Assembly: GCF_028435365.1 (NCBI RefSeq)
Contig: NZ_JAGTJJ010000025.1
Coordinates: 1 to 64,000 of the forward strand
Reading direction: 5' to 3'
Source: Polyangium jinanense
Lineage (GTDB): Bacteria > Myxococcota > Polyangia > Polyangiales > Polyangiaceae
Length of the DNA: 64,000 nt
Shown piece by piece: positions 1 to 7,153 of the stretch. The notes beneath the pieces were generated by a model. It saw only the letters and a program-made list of their open reading frames with translations, ran no database searches and was not told where the DNA came from. Within the stretch, counting starts at the first letter, position 1; the number at the start of each line of letters is the position of its first letter. Both the position numbers and the translations under genes were made by a program.

Positions 1-233
1 CGCGATGCGCAGTTCATCGAACAGGCCGAGTCAAGACCGGCGACGACCCTGCCTGCCAAGACCGCGGCGCTGTGCCCGTCGCCAGCGTGCAACGCACCTT
101 CATGGTCTTGCCACCAGCCTGTGGGAAGAACTGCGCATCGCGCAGTTCTTCCCCCTAAGGTCCAGGGCTTGCCCTGGTTCGGGTCGAGGGGCGAACAGCC
201 CCCGCGGGGCCCGGGGCAGCGCCCCGGCGCGAC
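1..233 (-). repeat. Dispersed palindromic repeat, copy A (cut by window edge)
   Basis: This is the reverse-oriented version of the element seen complete at 9891-10210. Reading left to right it contains the hairpin around GCGCAGTTCATCG, the short flank that reads GAACAGGCC, a variable core, and then the second hairpin (GAAGAACTGCGC, ATC loop, GCGCAGTTCTTC) at about 126-154. The far end carries the nested G/C palindromes CCAGGGCTTGCCCTGG and GGGGCAGCGCCCC. The outer arm is missing because the window starts inside the copy. Open frames running through it only translate the repeat. Confidence 0.85.
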
Positions 234-354
234 GCCTCGCGATGAGACCAATGCTCAGGCCGCGGCGCGGGGGATGAGTGGTGCGCTCGTGCGCAAGTGC
301 TCGGTTTTATCGTGGCGCAACCATTGCTTGTCCTGGACGGTGGGAGGTGGTTCC

Positions 355-789
355 ATGAAAGCGATTGCGATGAGTATGGTGCTGGTTGTGGGGATGGTCG
401 CGGCGACGGTGTACGCTCAGCAGCCGCGATTGGTCAGAGCGCCGGGGCCGGGTGCCTCTGCGACGGCGGTCGGAACGGCGTCCGGTACGCAGCGGGCGTC
501 GGACCGATCGGCCGGCTGCCCTGGATACATCGTGGAGATGAACGATTTCGAGATCACCGTGGATCGGGCGCGGCCGAACCTCCGGCTGAACACCGAGTCC
601 TCGAAGGACCTCGTCCTCCTCGTGCAGCTCCCCGACGGCTCGTACCGGTGCGACGATGACAGCGGCGGGAATCAGCAGCCCGAGGTCAACATCCTGAACC
701 CGCGGCTTGGCACGTATCGCGTGTGGATTGGCGTGTGGGCCCCGAACGTCATCGCCGACTACAGGTTCCGCATGTCGAGCGATACCTGA
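355..789 (+). CDS. Secreted protein with pre-peptidase C-terminal (PPC)-like domain
   Basis: A 144-residue protein. The start is chosen at 355 because GGGAGG lies six bases upstream and the first 21 residues (MKAIAMSMVLVVGMVAATVYA) form a signal peptide ending before QQ; longer open frame upstream is repeat copy A. After a Gly/Ala/Thr-rich linker, residues about 55-144 look like a small beta-sandwich of the PPC type: LRLNTESSKDLVLLVQLPDG, then a DDDSGG turn, then LGTYRVWIGVW. Such domains usually accompany secreted proteins, but here it stands alone. It is probably exported to the periplasm or outside; the role is unknown. A strong intrinsic terminator follows. Confidence 0.75.
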   Translation: MKAIAMSMVLVVGMVAATVYAQQPRLVRAPGPGASATAVGTASGTQRASDRSAGCPGYIVEMNDFEITVDRARPNLRLNTESSKDLVLLVQLPDGSYRCDDDSGGNQQPEVNILNPRLGTYRVWIGVWAPNVIADYRFRMSSDT

Positions 790-807
790 TCCAGCGTTCC
801 CGCGAGA

Positions 808-842
808 AGGACGGGCGATCTCCCCGATCGCCCGTCCTTTTT
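808..842 (+). terminator. Rho-independent terminator
   Basis: A perfect 13-bp stem (AGGACGGGCGATC at 808-820 pairing with 826-838), a five-base loop TCCCC, and a T tract ending at 842. It lies 19 bp after the stop codon of the preceding gene. Confidence 0.93.
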
Positions 843-974
843 GCCTGGCAGCGGAAGCGGCAGCGGCAGCGCTGTCTCAGGGCCGGCTCGGGCCCCCGAG
901 GTCGTATCGACGAGCGACACCTTCCCCGAGAGCGTGGATTCGACGGTAAATCGCTTGACAACCACCTCCCGCAT

Positions 975-1053
975 CCCTCGCTCGAGGGAACACGGCTGGG
1001 GGTACGAGAGCATCGAACCGGTCGATGCTCGGAAGATCGCGAAGCGATCTTCC
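975..1053. other. Three consecutive hairpins in an intergenic gap
   Basis: The gap 790-1111 has no credible gene. After the terminator it holds three neighbouring inverted repeats: CCCTC/GAGGG at 975-988, GAGCATCGA/TCGATGCTC at 1008-1030 (9-bp stem, loop ACCGG), and GGAAGATCGC/GCGATCTTCC at 1031-1053 (10-bp stem, loop GAA). The last two are directly adjacent. They may be terminators for the leftward gene at 1112-1507 or structured RNA; no T tract follows on either strand. Confidence 0.5.
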
Positions 1054-1111
1054 CTCGGGGGGTGAATCGGCTGGGCTTTGCCTGGACGAGAGGGGGACGC
1101 GAGGCCTCCCC

Positions 1112-1507
1112 TTAGCGGAGTGTCACCCAGACCTGCACGGTCCTGCCCGAGCGGATGTCCACGATCCCCAGCTTCACGTTGGAGCCGCTGGACAAGCCGC
1201 GCAGCCTCGTGGCGAGGTCGTAGTGGTCGAAGACCCGCCGGTCATTGACGGACGTGATGATGTCGCCCACCTCGGCGATGTAGGTCCCGCCTCCCACGAT
1301 ACGCGCCCGCAGCAGCGGGCTGAGGAAATGAAGGCTGCGAATTTCGGCGCCTTCCAGACCAGGCCTGGCACTGGAATCGAAATCGGCGCCGAGGGCATAG
1401 ATGCTGGAGGGTAAGATGACGTCGGCACGCGCCGTCGCCGGCGGCATCACGAGAATGCTGCTGGTAGCCAGCACGAATGCGAACGTCATGGGCTTGATGA
1501 ATCGCAT
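1112..1507 (-). CDS. Secreted small protein with PDZ-like domain
   Basis: A 131-residue protein. The ATG at 1507 is preferred over the longer frame because AAAGGGGG lies just upstream and the protein then begins with a signal peptide (MRFIKPMTFAFVLATSSILV, cleavage near ARA-D). Residues about 60-131 resemble a PDZ domain: a variable beta segment, then YIAEVGDIITSVNDRRV (the common GD.I..vn motif), a helix FDHYDLATRLRGL, and a final strand pair ending VQVWVTLR. There is no protease domain, so it is a stand-alone periplasmic PDZ protein, possibly a binding or anchoring module. No partner is evident next to it. Confidence 0.7.
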   Translation of the reverse strand: MRFIKPMTFAFVLATSSILVMPPATARADVILPSSIYALGADFDSSARPGLEGAEIRSLHFLSPLLRARIVGGGTYIAEVGDIITSVNDRRVFDHYDLATRLRGLSSGSNVKLGIVDIRSGRTVQVWVTLR

Positions 1508-1700
1508 GGTTCCCCCTTTCCAGCGCGACCCGCGGCTGCGCACCCATCGCGGCGTGCATTCCACGTCGCGCATGACACGTATTCAATGCGTCCACGATGT
1601 ATGCGCGTCAACGCAGGGGCCGGCCGGTTGCGGATCCGCGCTCGCGGGCCCGGGGGAAATGGCTTGACAAATGCGCGTCGAAAGCGACGACGCGTTCTTT

Positions 1701-2561
1701 CTAGAACGACCCGCCCGCCACGATCCCGCCGCCGCCTGGCAGGAACCACGGCGCGACGGCGGTCTTCTTCTCTTCCGCGCCCTTCTTCCCGCCGCTCTGC
1801 GTCACCACGAGCACCACGCCCACCACGGCCGCCACGCCTCCGCCGATCAGCATGATGTCGCCCACGGTCGCGAAGGTGTTCGACGACTCGATGTCGTCCT
1901 GCGCTGATGAGCGACAGAGCTGCCTTCCATCCGCCGTCTTTCCACACACGACGGATGCGTCGGGCCTGCGCGTCGCGGCCAGGATGTCGAGCACGCCGCC
2001 GCCGATCGCCACGGCTCCGCCTGCGGCTGCGAGGATCACGCCTGGCATGAAGAGCTTGCCGCCTTCGCGCTTGGCTCGCTCCTCGGCCTCGTGTTTGTCC
2101 TTCGCGTCCTGGTCGGCTTTCTCCTTTGCGTCCTTCTCCGCCTTCTCCTTCGCGATGCGCTCGTCGAGCTTTGCGAGCCGCGCGTCGAGATCGGCGTGCT
2201 CCTCCGGCGGCGCTCCTTCACGCCAGCGGCCGAGGTACTCGCGTGCTTTCTCGGCCTTCCCGAGCCGCTCGTAGGCGTTCGCGATGCTCTCGAGGATCAG
2301 CTCTCGCTGCGAGAGCTCGTAGGACATCTCCCACACCTCGATGGCCTTCTCGTAGTCGCCCTTCGTGTAGAGATCCTCGCCCTGCTGGAACAGGCGCTTG
2401 GCTTCCACGAGCTTCGGATCGTTCTTGTTCGGCGGCTTCTTCTTCGCCGCCGGCGTGGACGGCGCGGGCTTCTTCGCCTGGGCCGAGGCCGCGGGGCTCG
2501 CGACGAGGAAGGACAAACCGAGGAGCGACGCCGCGACGAGCGGCATGGAGCGACGGATCAT
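1701..2561 (-). CDS. TPR protein with signal peptide and C-terminal membrane segments
   Basis: A 286-residue protein. It has a signal sequence (residues 1-28, ending SPAASAQA), a Lys/Pro-rich linker, and a TPR-like stretch at about 50-120 (AKRLFQQGEDLYTKGDYEKA, then an ESIANAYERLGKAEKA repeat). A charged Lys/Glu/Asp coiled coil (about 125-170) follows, then two hydrophobic segments (GVILAAAGGAVAIGGGVLDIL and VGDIMLIGGGVAAVVGVVLVV) and a Gly-rich tail. Its ATG overlaps the stop of the upstream kinase gene by four bases, so the two are translationally coupled. It is probably an envelope protein linked to the kinase pathway; the exact function is unknown. Confidence 0.8.
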   Translation of the reverse strand: MIRRSMPLVAASLLGLSFLVASPAASAQAKKPAPSTPAAKKKPPNKNDPKLVEAKRLFQQGEDLYTKGDYEKAIEVWEMSYELSQRELILESIANAYERLGKAEKAREYLGRWREGAPPEEHADLDARLAKLDERIAKEKAEKDAKEKADQDAKDKHEAEERAKREGGKLFMPGVILAAAGGAVAIGGGVLDILAATRRPDASVVCGKTADGRQLCRSSAQDDIESSNTFATVGDIMLIGGGVAAVVGVVLVVTQSGGKKGAEEKKTAVAPWFLPGGGGIVAGGSF

Positions 2562-4108
2562 TCGAAGGGACTCCGGATCTCCGACCTGCGGCCCGTTTTG
2601 CTGGTGGTCGTGGGCGGCGGCGCTGCCGTACGAACGGGCCCTGGCGACGTGCGAGCTTGCGTCTGCGTGGCCGCGGGCGTCGTCGTCGGCGATGACGTCG
2701 GCGACGACGCGGCCGAGGTCGCGGGGGGCGGCGTCGTCGGCTCGGACGGCGCTGTCGCGGCGAGCGCTTGCGGCGGCGACGTCGGGCTTGCGCTCGGGGC
2801 GGGCGCTTGTGCGCTCGATGCGCTCGCGTTCTCTTGCGAGCTTTGGCCTCCGCGCATCACGGCGAATGCGAGCACCGCGCCGATCCCGCCCATCGCGAGC
2901 GCTGCGACGACGAGGGACACGAGCACGGCCGCGCTGCGCTTCGGCGGCGCCTTGTGCGCTCCCGTGGCGGATGTGACGAACCCGCGTTGCGTCGCGCCGC
3001 TCTCCACCATCGGCGGCGGCGCCTGGCTCGGCGTCGCTGCGGGCATCGGCACTGGCGCGTTGCCTGTCGGGATCCGCGCGAAGTTTCCGGTCGCGTACGG
3101 CCCCGGCGCGTGTCCTGGGGGGCTCGTGGGACTCGGCACGGGCCAGCCCTGGCCTGACGACTTCATCGCGAGCGCGCGCAGATCCCGCGACACCTCGGCC
3201 ATGCGTTGCGGCCGCTCCTCGGGCCGCTTCGCCATGCAGCGCAGGATCATGGCTTCGAGCAGCCCGTCCATCGCGCAGAACCGGCTCGGCGGCTCCGGCG
3301 CTTCCATCGCGTGCCGCGTGATCACGCCGATCGTCGACTCCGCGGTGAACGGCAGCCTTCCTGTGAAGGCGCGGTACATCATCACGCCGAGCGAGTACAC
3401 GTCGGCGCGGTGATCCACGCCCTCGCTGCGCGCTTGCTCGGGCGCCATGTAGTGCGGTGTGCCGAGGATCATCCCCTCCTCGGTCAGCTCCGACGAACCG
3501 CTGTGCAGCACCTTCGCGATGCCGAAATCCAGGAGCTTCACGAACAGCGGATCGCCGTTCTCCTGCACGAGGAACACGTTGTCCGGCTTCAGATCGCGGT
3601 GGACGATCCCGTGCGCGTGCACGAGCTCGAGCGTGTCGGCGATCTGGATGAACACGTGCAGGAGCTGCGCTGGACCGAGCCTCGACTCGCGCATCGCCCG
3701 CGCGAGATCGAGGCCCTCGAGCAGCTCCATCACCACGTAGAACGGGCCGTCGGCGAGCTGGCCGAAGTCCGTCGTCTCGATGATGTGCCGGCTCTTCAGC
3801 GCGTTTGCCGTCTGCGCCTCGCGGATGAAGCGCGCGAGCACGCCCTCGTTGTGCCCGCTGCGCGGCGGACGCAGCACCTTCATCGCGAACGCCTTGCCGA
3901 CGACCACGTGCCGGCAGGCGTAGATCGTGCCCATGCCGCCGTGGCCGAGGACGCGCTCGATGCGATAGCGCCCGTCGACGAGCTGCCCCACGAGCTCTCC
4001 GGCCCGGATCGCCGCCGTCTTGTCCAGGATGACGAGCTTGATCCCGTCATCCTGACAATGCGAGCGCGCATCGGGGTACTCGCGCGAGCACGCGGGGCAG
4101 ATCCTCAC
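2558..4108 (-). CDS. Membrane Ser/Thr protein kinase with N-terminal zinc ribbon
   Basis: An eukaryotic-type (PknB-like) kinase of about 516 residues. Counting from GTG at 4108, the N-terminus holds a Cys-rich knuckle (CPAC then HCQDDG), common in myxobacterial kinases. The kinase domain spans about 45-315: Gly loop LGHGGMGTIY, Lys77 in FAMKVL, catalytic VHRDLKPDN with Asp172, and DFG at 194. A Pro-rich linker, one transmembrane helix (SAAVLVSLVVAALAMGGIGA) and a Pro/Ala/Thr/Ser-rich external tail follow. The frame is open to 4234, so an upstream start is possible; neither start has a clear ribosome binding site. It is coupled to the TPR gene by an ATGA overlap. The kinase is probably active because all key residues are present. 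Confidence 0.9.
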   Translation of the reverse strand: MRICPACSREYPDARSHCQDDGIKLVILDKTAAIRAGELVGQLVDGRYRIERVLGHGGMGTIYACRHVVVGKAFAMKVLRPPRSGHNEGVLARFIREAQTANALKSRHIIETTDFGQLADGPFYVVMELLEGLDLARAMRESRLGPAQLLHVFIQIADTLELVHAHGIVHRDLKPDNVFLVQENGDPLFVKLLDFGIAKVLHSGSSELTEEGMILGTPHYMAPEQARSEGVDHRADVYSLGVMMYRAFTGRLPFTAESTIGVITRHAMEAPEPPSRFCAMDGLLEAMILRCMAKRPEERPQRMAEVSRDLRALAMKSSGQGWPVPSPTSPPGHAPGPYATGNFARIPTGNAPVPMPAATPSQAPPPMVESGATQRGFVTSATGAHKAPPKRSAAVLVSLVVAALAMGGIGAVLAFAVMRGGQSSQENASASSAQAPAPSASPTSPPQALAATAPSEPTTPPPATSAASSPTSSPTTTPAATQTQARTSPGPVRTAAPPPTTTSKTGRRSEIRSPFE

Positions 4109-4240
4109 GGGGAGGATGATGCCACCGGGGCGGACGGGAGCGGAAGCGGAAAGGAAGGAAGGGCGGGCGCAGGTGGAGAGGGCGGGGGACGCGGACCGGG
4201 GACGGAAGCGGTCGCCAGAGAGACCATGGCCCAAAGGAAC

Positions 4241-4278
4241 CGGGCCCGATCGGCCTCCGAGGAGACTGACCGGGCCCG
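4241..4278 (-). terminator. Probable terminator of the 4323-5093 gene
   Basis: CGGGCCCG occurs at 4241-4248 and again at 4271-4278, forming a stem with a 22-base loop. On the leftward strand it is followed by only a short CCTTT. A similar GC-rich hairpin terminates the paralogous gene next door, which supports the call. Confidence 0.45.
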
Positions 4279-4322
4279 TATGCTCACGTCACGAAGTTAT
4301 TGGGCCGAAGCCATTCGGCCGC

Positions 4323-5093
4323 TCACCACCAGTAACGGCGGTGATGACGGTAGTACGGATAGCCGCCGTAGTACGGGTAGCCGTAGTACGGGTAGTAGCC
4401 GCCGTAGTACGGGTAGTGGCCGTAGCGCGGGTAGCGCGGGTAGTAGCCGTAGTACGGATAGCGGTGTCCATGCCGTCCGTACCCGTAATACCCGCCGTAC
4501 CAGCCGCGATGCCGGCCGCGCCAATACTGCGACGAAAGCGCTTCCTGGGACTCGCCGGTCTCTTCCTCGGCCAGGCTGAGAGCCTCCTCACCCGAGGCCT
4601 CCTGGCCCGCGATCTCCTCGAGGCCCGGCACCTGGCTCTCTTCGATACTCTCCACGCCCGCGACCTGCCCGCTCTCCTCTTCCTGCCCGAGCGCCGGCTG
4701 CTCCGGCTGCGCCGGCTGCTCCACGGCCTTCTCCTGCGCCGGGATCGGGGCGGTCTTGCTGAACCCCTTGCCGAGGTTCTGCTCGAGGCCCTTGCTGAGC
4801 CGTCCCTTCTGGAGGCCCTTGCCGGGGCCCTGCTCGAAAGCCTTCTCGCCGCCCCTCGCCATGCGCTTGCTGATCACACCGCGCAGGATCTCGCCGCCCA
4901 GGGGCAGATTCTCGCCGAGCTGGCTGTCCTGGCCCGCCGAGATATTCCCCCCGGTGATCCCCGCGCCCTTTTCCACGTTCGCGAGCGCGCTGTCCGTATC
5001 CTCGAAATCCCCGACCTCGGCCGCGCAACCCGTCATCCAGACGGCCGCGGACGCGGAAAGGATCAGCGCCACGATTTTCGACACATTCTTCAT
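4323..5093 (-). CDS. Gly/Tyr-rich lipoprotein, paralogue 1
   Basis: A 256-residue protein starting at MKNVSKIVALILSAS with a lipobox MTGCAAE, so it is predicted to be an envelope lipoprotein. The middle is a low-complexity Gly/Lys then Gln/Glu-rich stretch. A conserved EALSSQYW joint leads into a C-terminal tail (about 195-256) made of YGGYY/YPYYG/YGRH units, extremely rich in Tyr, Gly, His and Arg. It is paralogous to the gene at 5410-6093: same signal peptide, same CAAE(V/L)GD...DTDSA(L/I)ANV start, same SSQEALSS joint. The upstream DNA is also duplicated. Such tails suggest an adhesive or matrix role, but this is inference. Confidence 0.72.
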   Translation of the reverse strand: MKNVSKIVALILSASAAVWMTGCAAEVGDFEDTDSALANVEKGAGITGGNISAGQDSQLGENLPLGGEILRGVISKRMARGGEKAFEQGPGKGLQKGRLSKGLEQNLGKGFSKTAPIPAQEKAVEQPAQPEQPALGQEEESGQVAGVESIEESQVPGLEEIAGQEASGEEALSLAEEETGESQEALSSQYWRGRHRGWYGGYYGYGRHGHRYPYYGYYPRYPRYGHYPYYGGYYPYYGYPYYGGYPYYRHHRRYWW

Positions 5094-5320
5094 ACGAACC
5101 TCCCCCTGTTTCCACTTCGCTGCGGCCTTCCCCCCTCGCCCCGAACGGCGAGCCGTTCGCCTTCGCGAGAGGCTCCGACCACAAGCGAATTCATTTGGCC
5201 AGGGCGGCCGAACGTCGAGCGGTCTCGGCGCGGGAATGTGCGGGACACGTATCGCCCCATGGGCTCGAAAAAACCCATGTCCGGAGCAGGTTCGTTTGCT
5301 TGGAAAATGGTCGAGCGTGG
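5094..5320 (-). promoter_or_regulatory. Duplicated leader/promoter region of paralogue 1
   Basis: Reading leftwards, this region matches the one upstream of paralogue 2 (6094-6290). Shared pieces on the plus strand are ACCTCCCCCTGTTTCC beside the start (containing the ribosome binding site GGGGGAGG on the coding strand), AAGCGAATTCATT, and CGTCGAGCGGTCT. Conservation of AATTCATT and GTCGAGCGGTCT amid diverged sequence suggests promoter or operator elements. No sigma factor can be assigned by eye. Confidence 0.45.
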
Positions 5321-5366
5321 AAATGAAACGAGCCCGCTCGAACTCCGAGAAGTCCTAGCGGGCCCG
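5321..5366 (-). terminator. Terminator of the 5410-6093 gene
   Basis: CGAGCCCGCT (5329-5338) pairs with AGCGGGCCCG (5357-5366) with one G-T wobble. On the leftward strand the stem is followed by TTTCATTTCC. It lies 43 bp after the stop codon. Confidence 0.65.
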
Positions 5367-5409
5367 TAAAGCTCAACTCACGAGATCCGTACGGCCATGG
5401 CCGAAGCAA

Positions 5410-6093
5410 TCACCAGCAGCCGCCGTAGCCGCCGTAGCCGCAGTAGCCGCCGTAGCCGCCGTAGCCACAGTAGCCGCCGTAGCCGCCGTAGCCGCCGTAG
5501 CCGCAGTAGCCGCCGTAGAACCGCCCGGGGTAGTACCCGTAGCCACGCCAGCCGTACCGGTACCCGGGGCCGATGGCCCCCCACCAAGAGGACAGCGCCT
5601 CTTGCGACGACGCCGTATCCCCCTCCTCCTCGGCCTGGCCCGCGCTCTCCTCGTGGCGGAGGCCCAGATCCTCGAGCTGTCCCTCGGCCTCGGCCCCGAC
5701 CTCGGCCCGCTGGGTGTCTTCGAACTTCTCTTCACCCGCGACCTGACCACCGAGCCGTTCAGCAAGCTGGCCACCGAGCTGACCGCCGAGCTGACCGCCG
5801 CCGCCGAACGTCCGTTCCTCGATCTGCGTCTCGCCGCCGCCCGCGACCCGCGCGCCCTTGCCGAGTTGGCCGCCCTCGAATTGGCCGCCGCCCATGCCCT
5901 TGCCCTTCGAGATCACCGGGATGTCCGCCTGGCCGCCCAGACGCCCCTTGGTGATGCCCTTGCCCTCGTGCACGTTGGCGATCGCGGAATCCGTATCCTC
6001 ACCCGCATCACCGAGCTCGGCAGCGCAACCGGTCAGCCACACGCCAGCCGACGCGGACAGGATCAGCGCAACGATCCTCGACACGTTCTTCAT
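5410..6093 (-). CDS. Gly/Tyr/Cys-rich lipoprotein, paralogue 2
   Basis: A 227-residue protein. The start at 6093 is set by GGGGGAGG upstream and by homology with paralogue 1; the open frame continues to 6201 but without support. It has a signal peptide (MKNVSRIVALILSASAGVWL) and lipobox LTGCAAE. The centre is Gly/Gln-rich (GGQLGGQLGGQL) and Glu-rich. The tail after SSQEALSSWWG is a tandem series of GGYGGYCGYGG units. The coding DNA is correspondingly a tandem repeat of GCCGTAGCC-like units at about 5414-5520, prone to slippage. Unlike paralogue 1 the tail contains regular Cys, suggesting disulfide cross-linking. An extracellular structural role is inferred. Confidence 0.72.
   Translation of the reverse strand: MKNVSRIVALILSASAGVWLTGCAAELGDAGEDTDSAIANVHEGKGITKGRLGGQADIPVISKGKGMGGGQFEGGQLGKGARVAGGGETQIEERTFGGGGQLGGQLGGQLAERLGGQVAGEEKFEDTQRAEVGAEAEGQLEDLGLRHEESAGQAEEEGDTASSQEALSSWWGAIGPGYRYGWRGYGYYPGRFYGGYCGYGGYGGYGGYCGYGGYGGYCGYGGYGGCW
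5414..5520. repeat. In-frame tandem repeat coding for GYGG units
   Basis: On the plus strand, units such as AGCCGCCGT and AGCCGCAGT recur back to back within the 3' end of the lipoprotein gene. Units are multiples of three, so copy number change would lengthen or shorten the tail without a frameshift. Confidence 0.8.
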
Positions 6094-6290
6094 GTGAAAC
6101 CTCCCCCTGTTTCCTTTTCGATGAGGGCCTTCCCCAGTGCGAAAAAAAAGCAACCATGTGCTCGCTTGCACAGGGGTCCGACCCCAAGCGAATTCATTCA
6201 TCCGGGGCGCCGAAACGTCGAGCGGTCTGGCGATGGAACACGTGTCGCGGGCGTTCGCCCGACGCAGGAGAAATCTTATGGGCGCGCCCC
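6094..6290 (-). promoter_or_regulatory. Leader/promoter region of paralogue 2
   Basis: It shares with 5094-5280 the ribosome binding site block, AAGCGAATTCATT and ACGTCGAGCGGTCT, in the same order and at similar distances from the start codon. The whole interval 6094-6366 otherwise has no gene. Confidence 0.45.
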
Positions 6291-6366
6291 TACGGGCCGT
6301 GCCGAGGCCCGTCCGCGCCGCGCGGGCCCCGTTTTCAGGGCCGCGCGGCGCAACGCGGAGAGAGTT

Positions 6367-7101
6367 TCAAAATACCTGATTCGAGAACCGGAAGAGCAGC
6401 ATCTTCGGCGCGGCGCTCTCCGGATCGAGCACGATGACCCCATCCTGGGCCGCGCTGTTCCGGTGCACCTTGTGCGCGCTCGCTCCGCCCGAGCTGTGGG
6501 CAAACACGCTGATCTTCTCGCCGAGCGGGATCGCGTCGGCGATCATGTCCGACAGCGTGGCCATGTCGTACGCCGTGAATTCCTCCGCCTGCACCCCGAG
6601 GTCGGTCGGATAATCGAGGGAAACTCCGGTATGCCAGCCTTCCTGCCACGCGGGGCCGGGCATCACGTGCGTGGTCTCGAGATATCCGACATTCGGATCC
6701 CCGAAGCTCGATAGCACGTTCACCACCATCCGATACGCCTTGCCGTCCATCACGACCTGCACGACCACGTGATCGTCATTCGGCATCGCGCATTGCGTAT
6801 CGGTCGGCTTCACGATGGCGAGCACCGTTCCGTCCACGCGCCCGAACGCGCTCGTGAGCGCGTCGCCGAACGTGTCGGCGCAATCTTTCGCCTTGTCCAC
6901 GGTCCCGCCGCCGGAGCCGCCGGAGCCGCCCGTCCCACCGCCACCGTCCCCGCCGCTACCGCCGGCGCCGCCCGTGCCCGTGCCCGTGCTCGACGCGCCC
7001 GCGCCGGCCGTGCCGCCCGTCCCGCCGCCTTCTCCACACCCAACGAGCGCGACGCAAAGAAGCGCCACGCTCACCCCGTACGTCATCGTCCGCGATCCCA
7101 T
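6367..7101 (-). CDS. Lipoprotein with Gly/Ser/Thr linker, unknown function
   Basis: A 244-residue protein. The N-terminus is a lipoprotein signal (VALLCVALVGCGEG), followed by about 45 residues of Gly/Thr/Ser linker, the usual spacer of secreted myxobacterial proteins. A compact domain from about residue 70 contains two Cys (KDCADTF and TQCAMPN), DDHVVVQVVMDGKAYRMVVNV and, near the C-terminus, GEKISVFAHSSGGASAHKVHR. No family was recognised. Its gene and the QEGLA-motif gene upstream are 52 bp apart on the same strand and may be co-transcribed. Confidence 0.65.
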   Translation of the reverse strand: MGSRTMTYGVSVALLCVALVGCGEGGGTGGTAGAGASSTGTGTGGAGGSGGDGGGGTGGSGGSGGGTVDKAKDCADTFGDALTSAFGRVDGTVLAIVKPTDTQCAMPNDDHVVVQVVMDGKAYRMVVNVLSSFGDPNVGYLETTHVMPGPAWQEGWHTGVSLDYPTDLGVQAEEFTAYDMATLSDMIADAIPLGEKISVFAHSSGGASAHKVHRNSAAQDGVIVLDPESAAPKMLLFRFSNQVF

Positions 7102-7153
7102 GTCCTGTCCTTTTTCCTTGACAAGGCCGCGGCTATATGCCGTCCGACTTGCG

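Noticed and set aside
954..959. TTGACA as a -35 promoter box
   Set aside because: No -10-like sequence at 16-18 bases downstream and no gene on the plus strand after it.
1660..1676. Possible sigma-54 promoter (GG-N10-GC)
   Set aside because: Only the minimal dinucleotides match and it points into the 3' end of a leftward gene.
5405..5530. Regular repeats suggestive of a CRISPR array
   Set aside because: Repeats are 9-12 bp, directly contiguous without spacers and in frame with a Gly/Tyr-rich protein.
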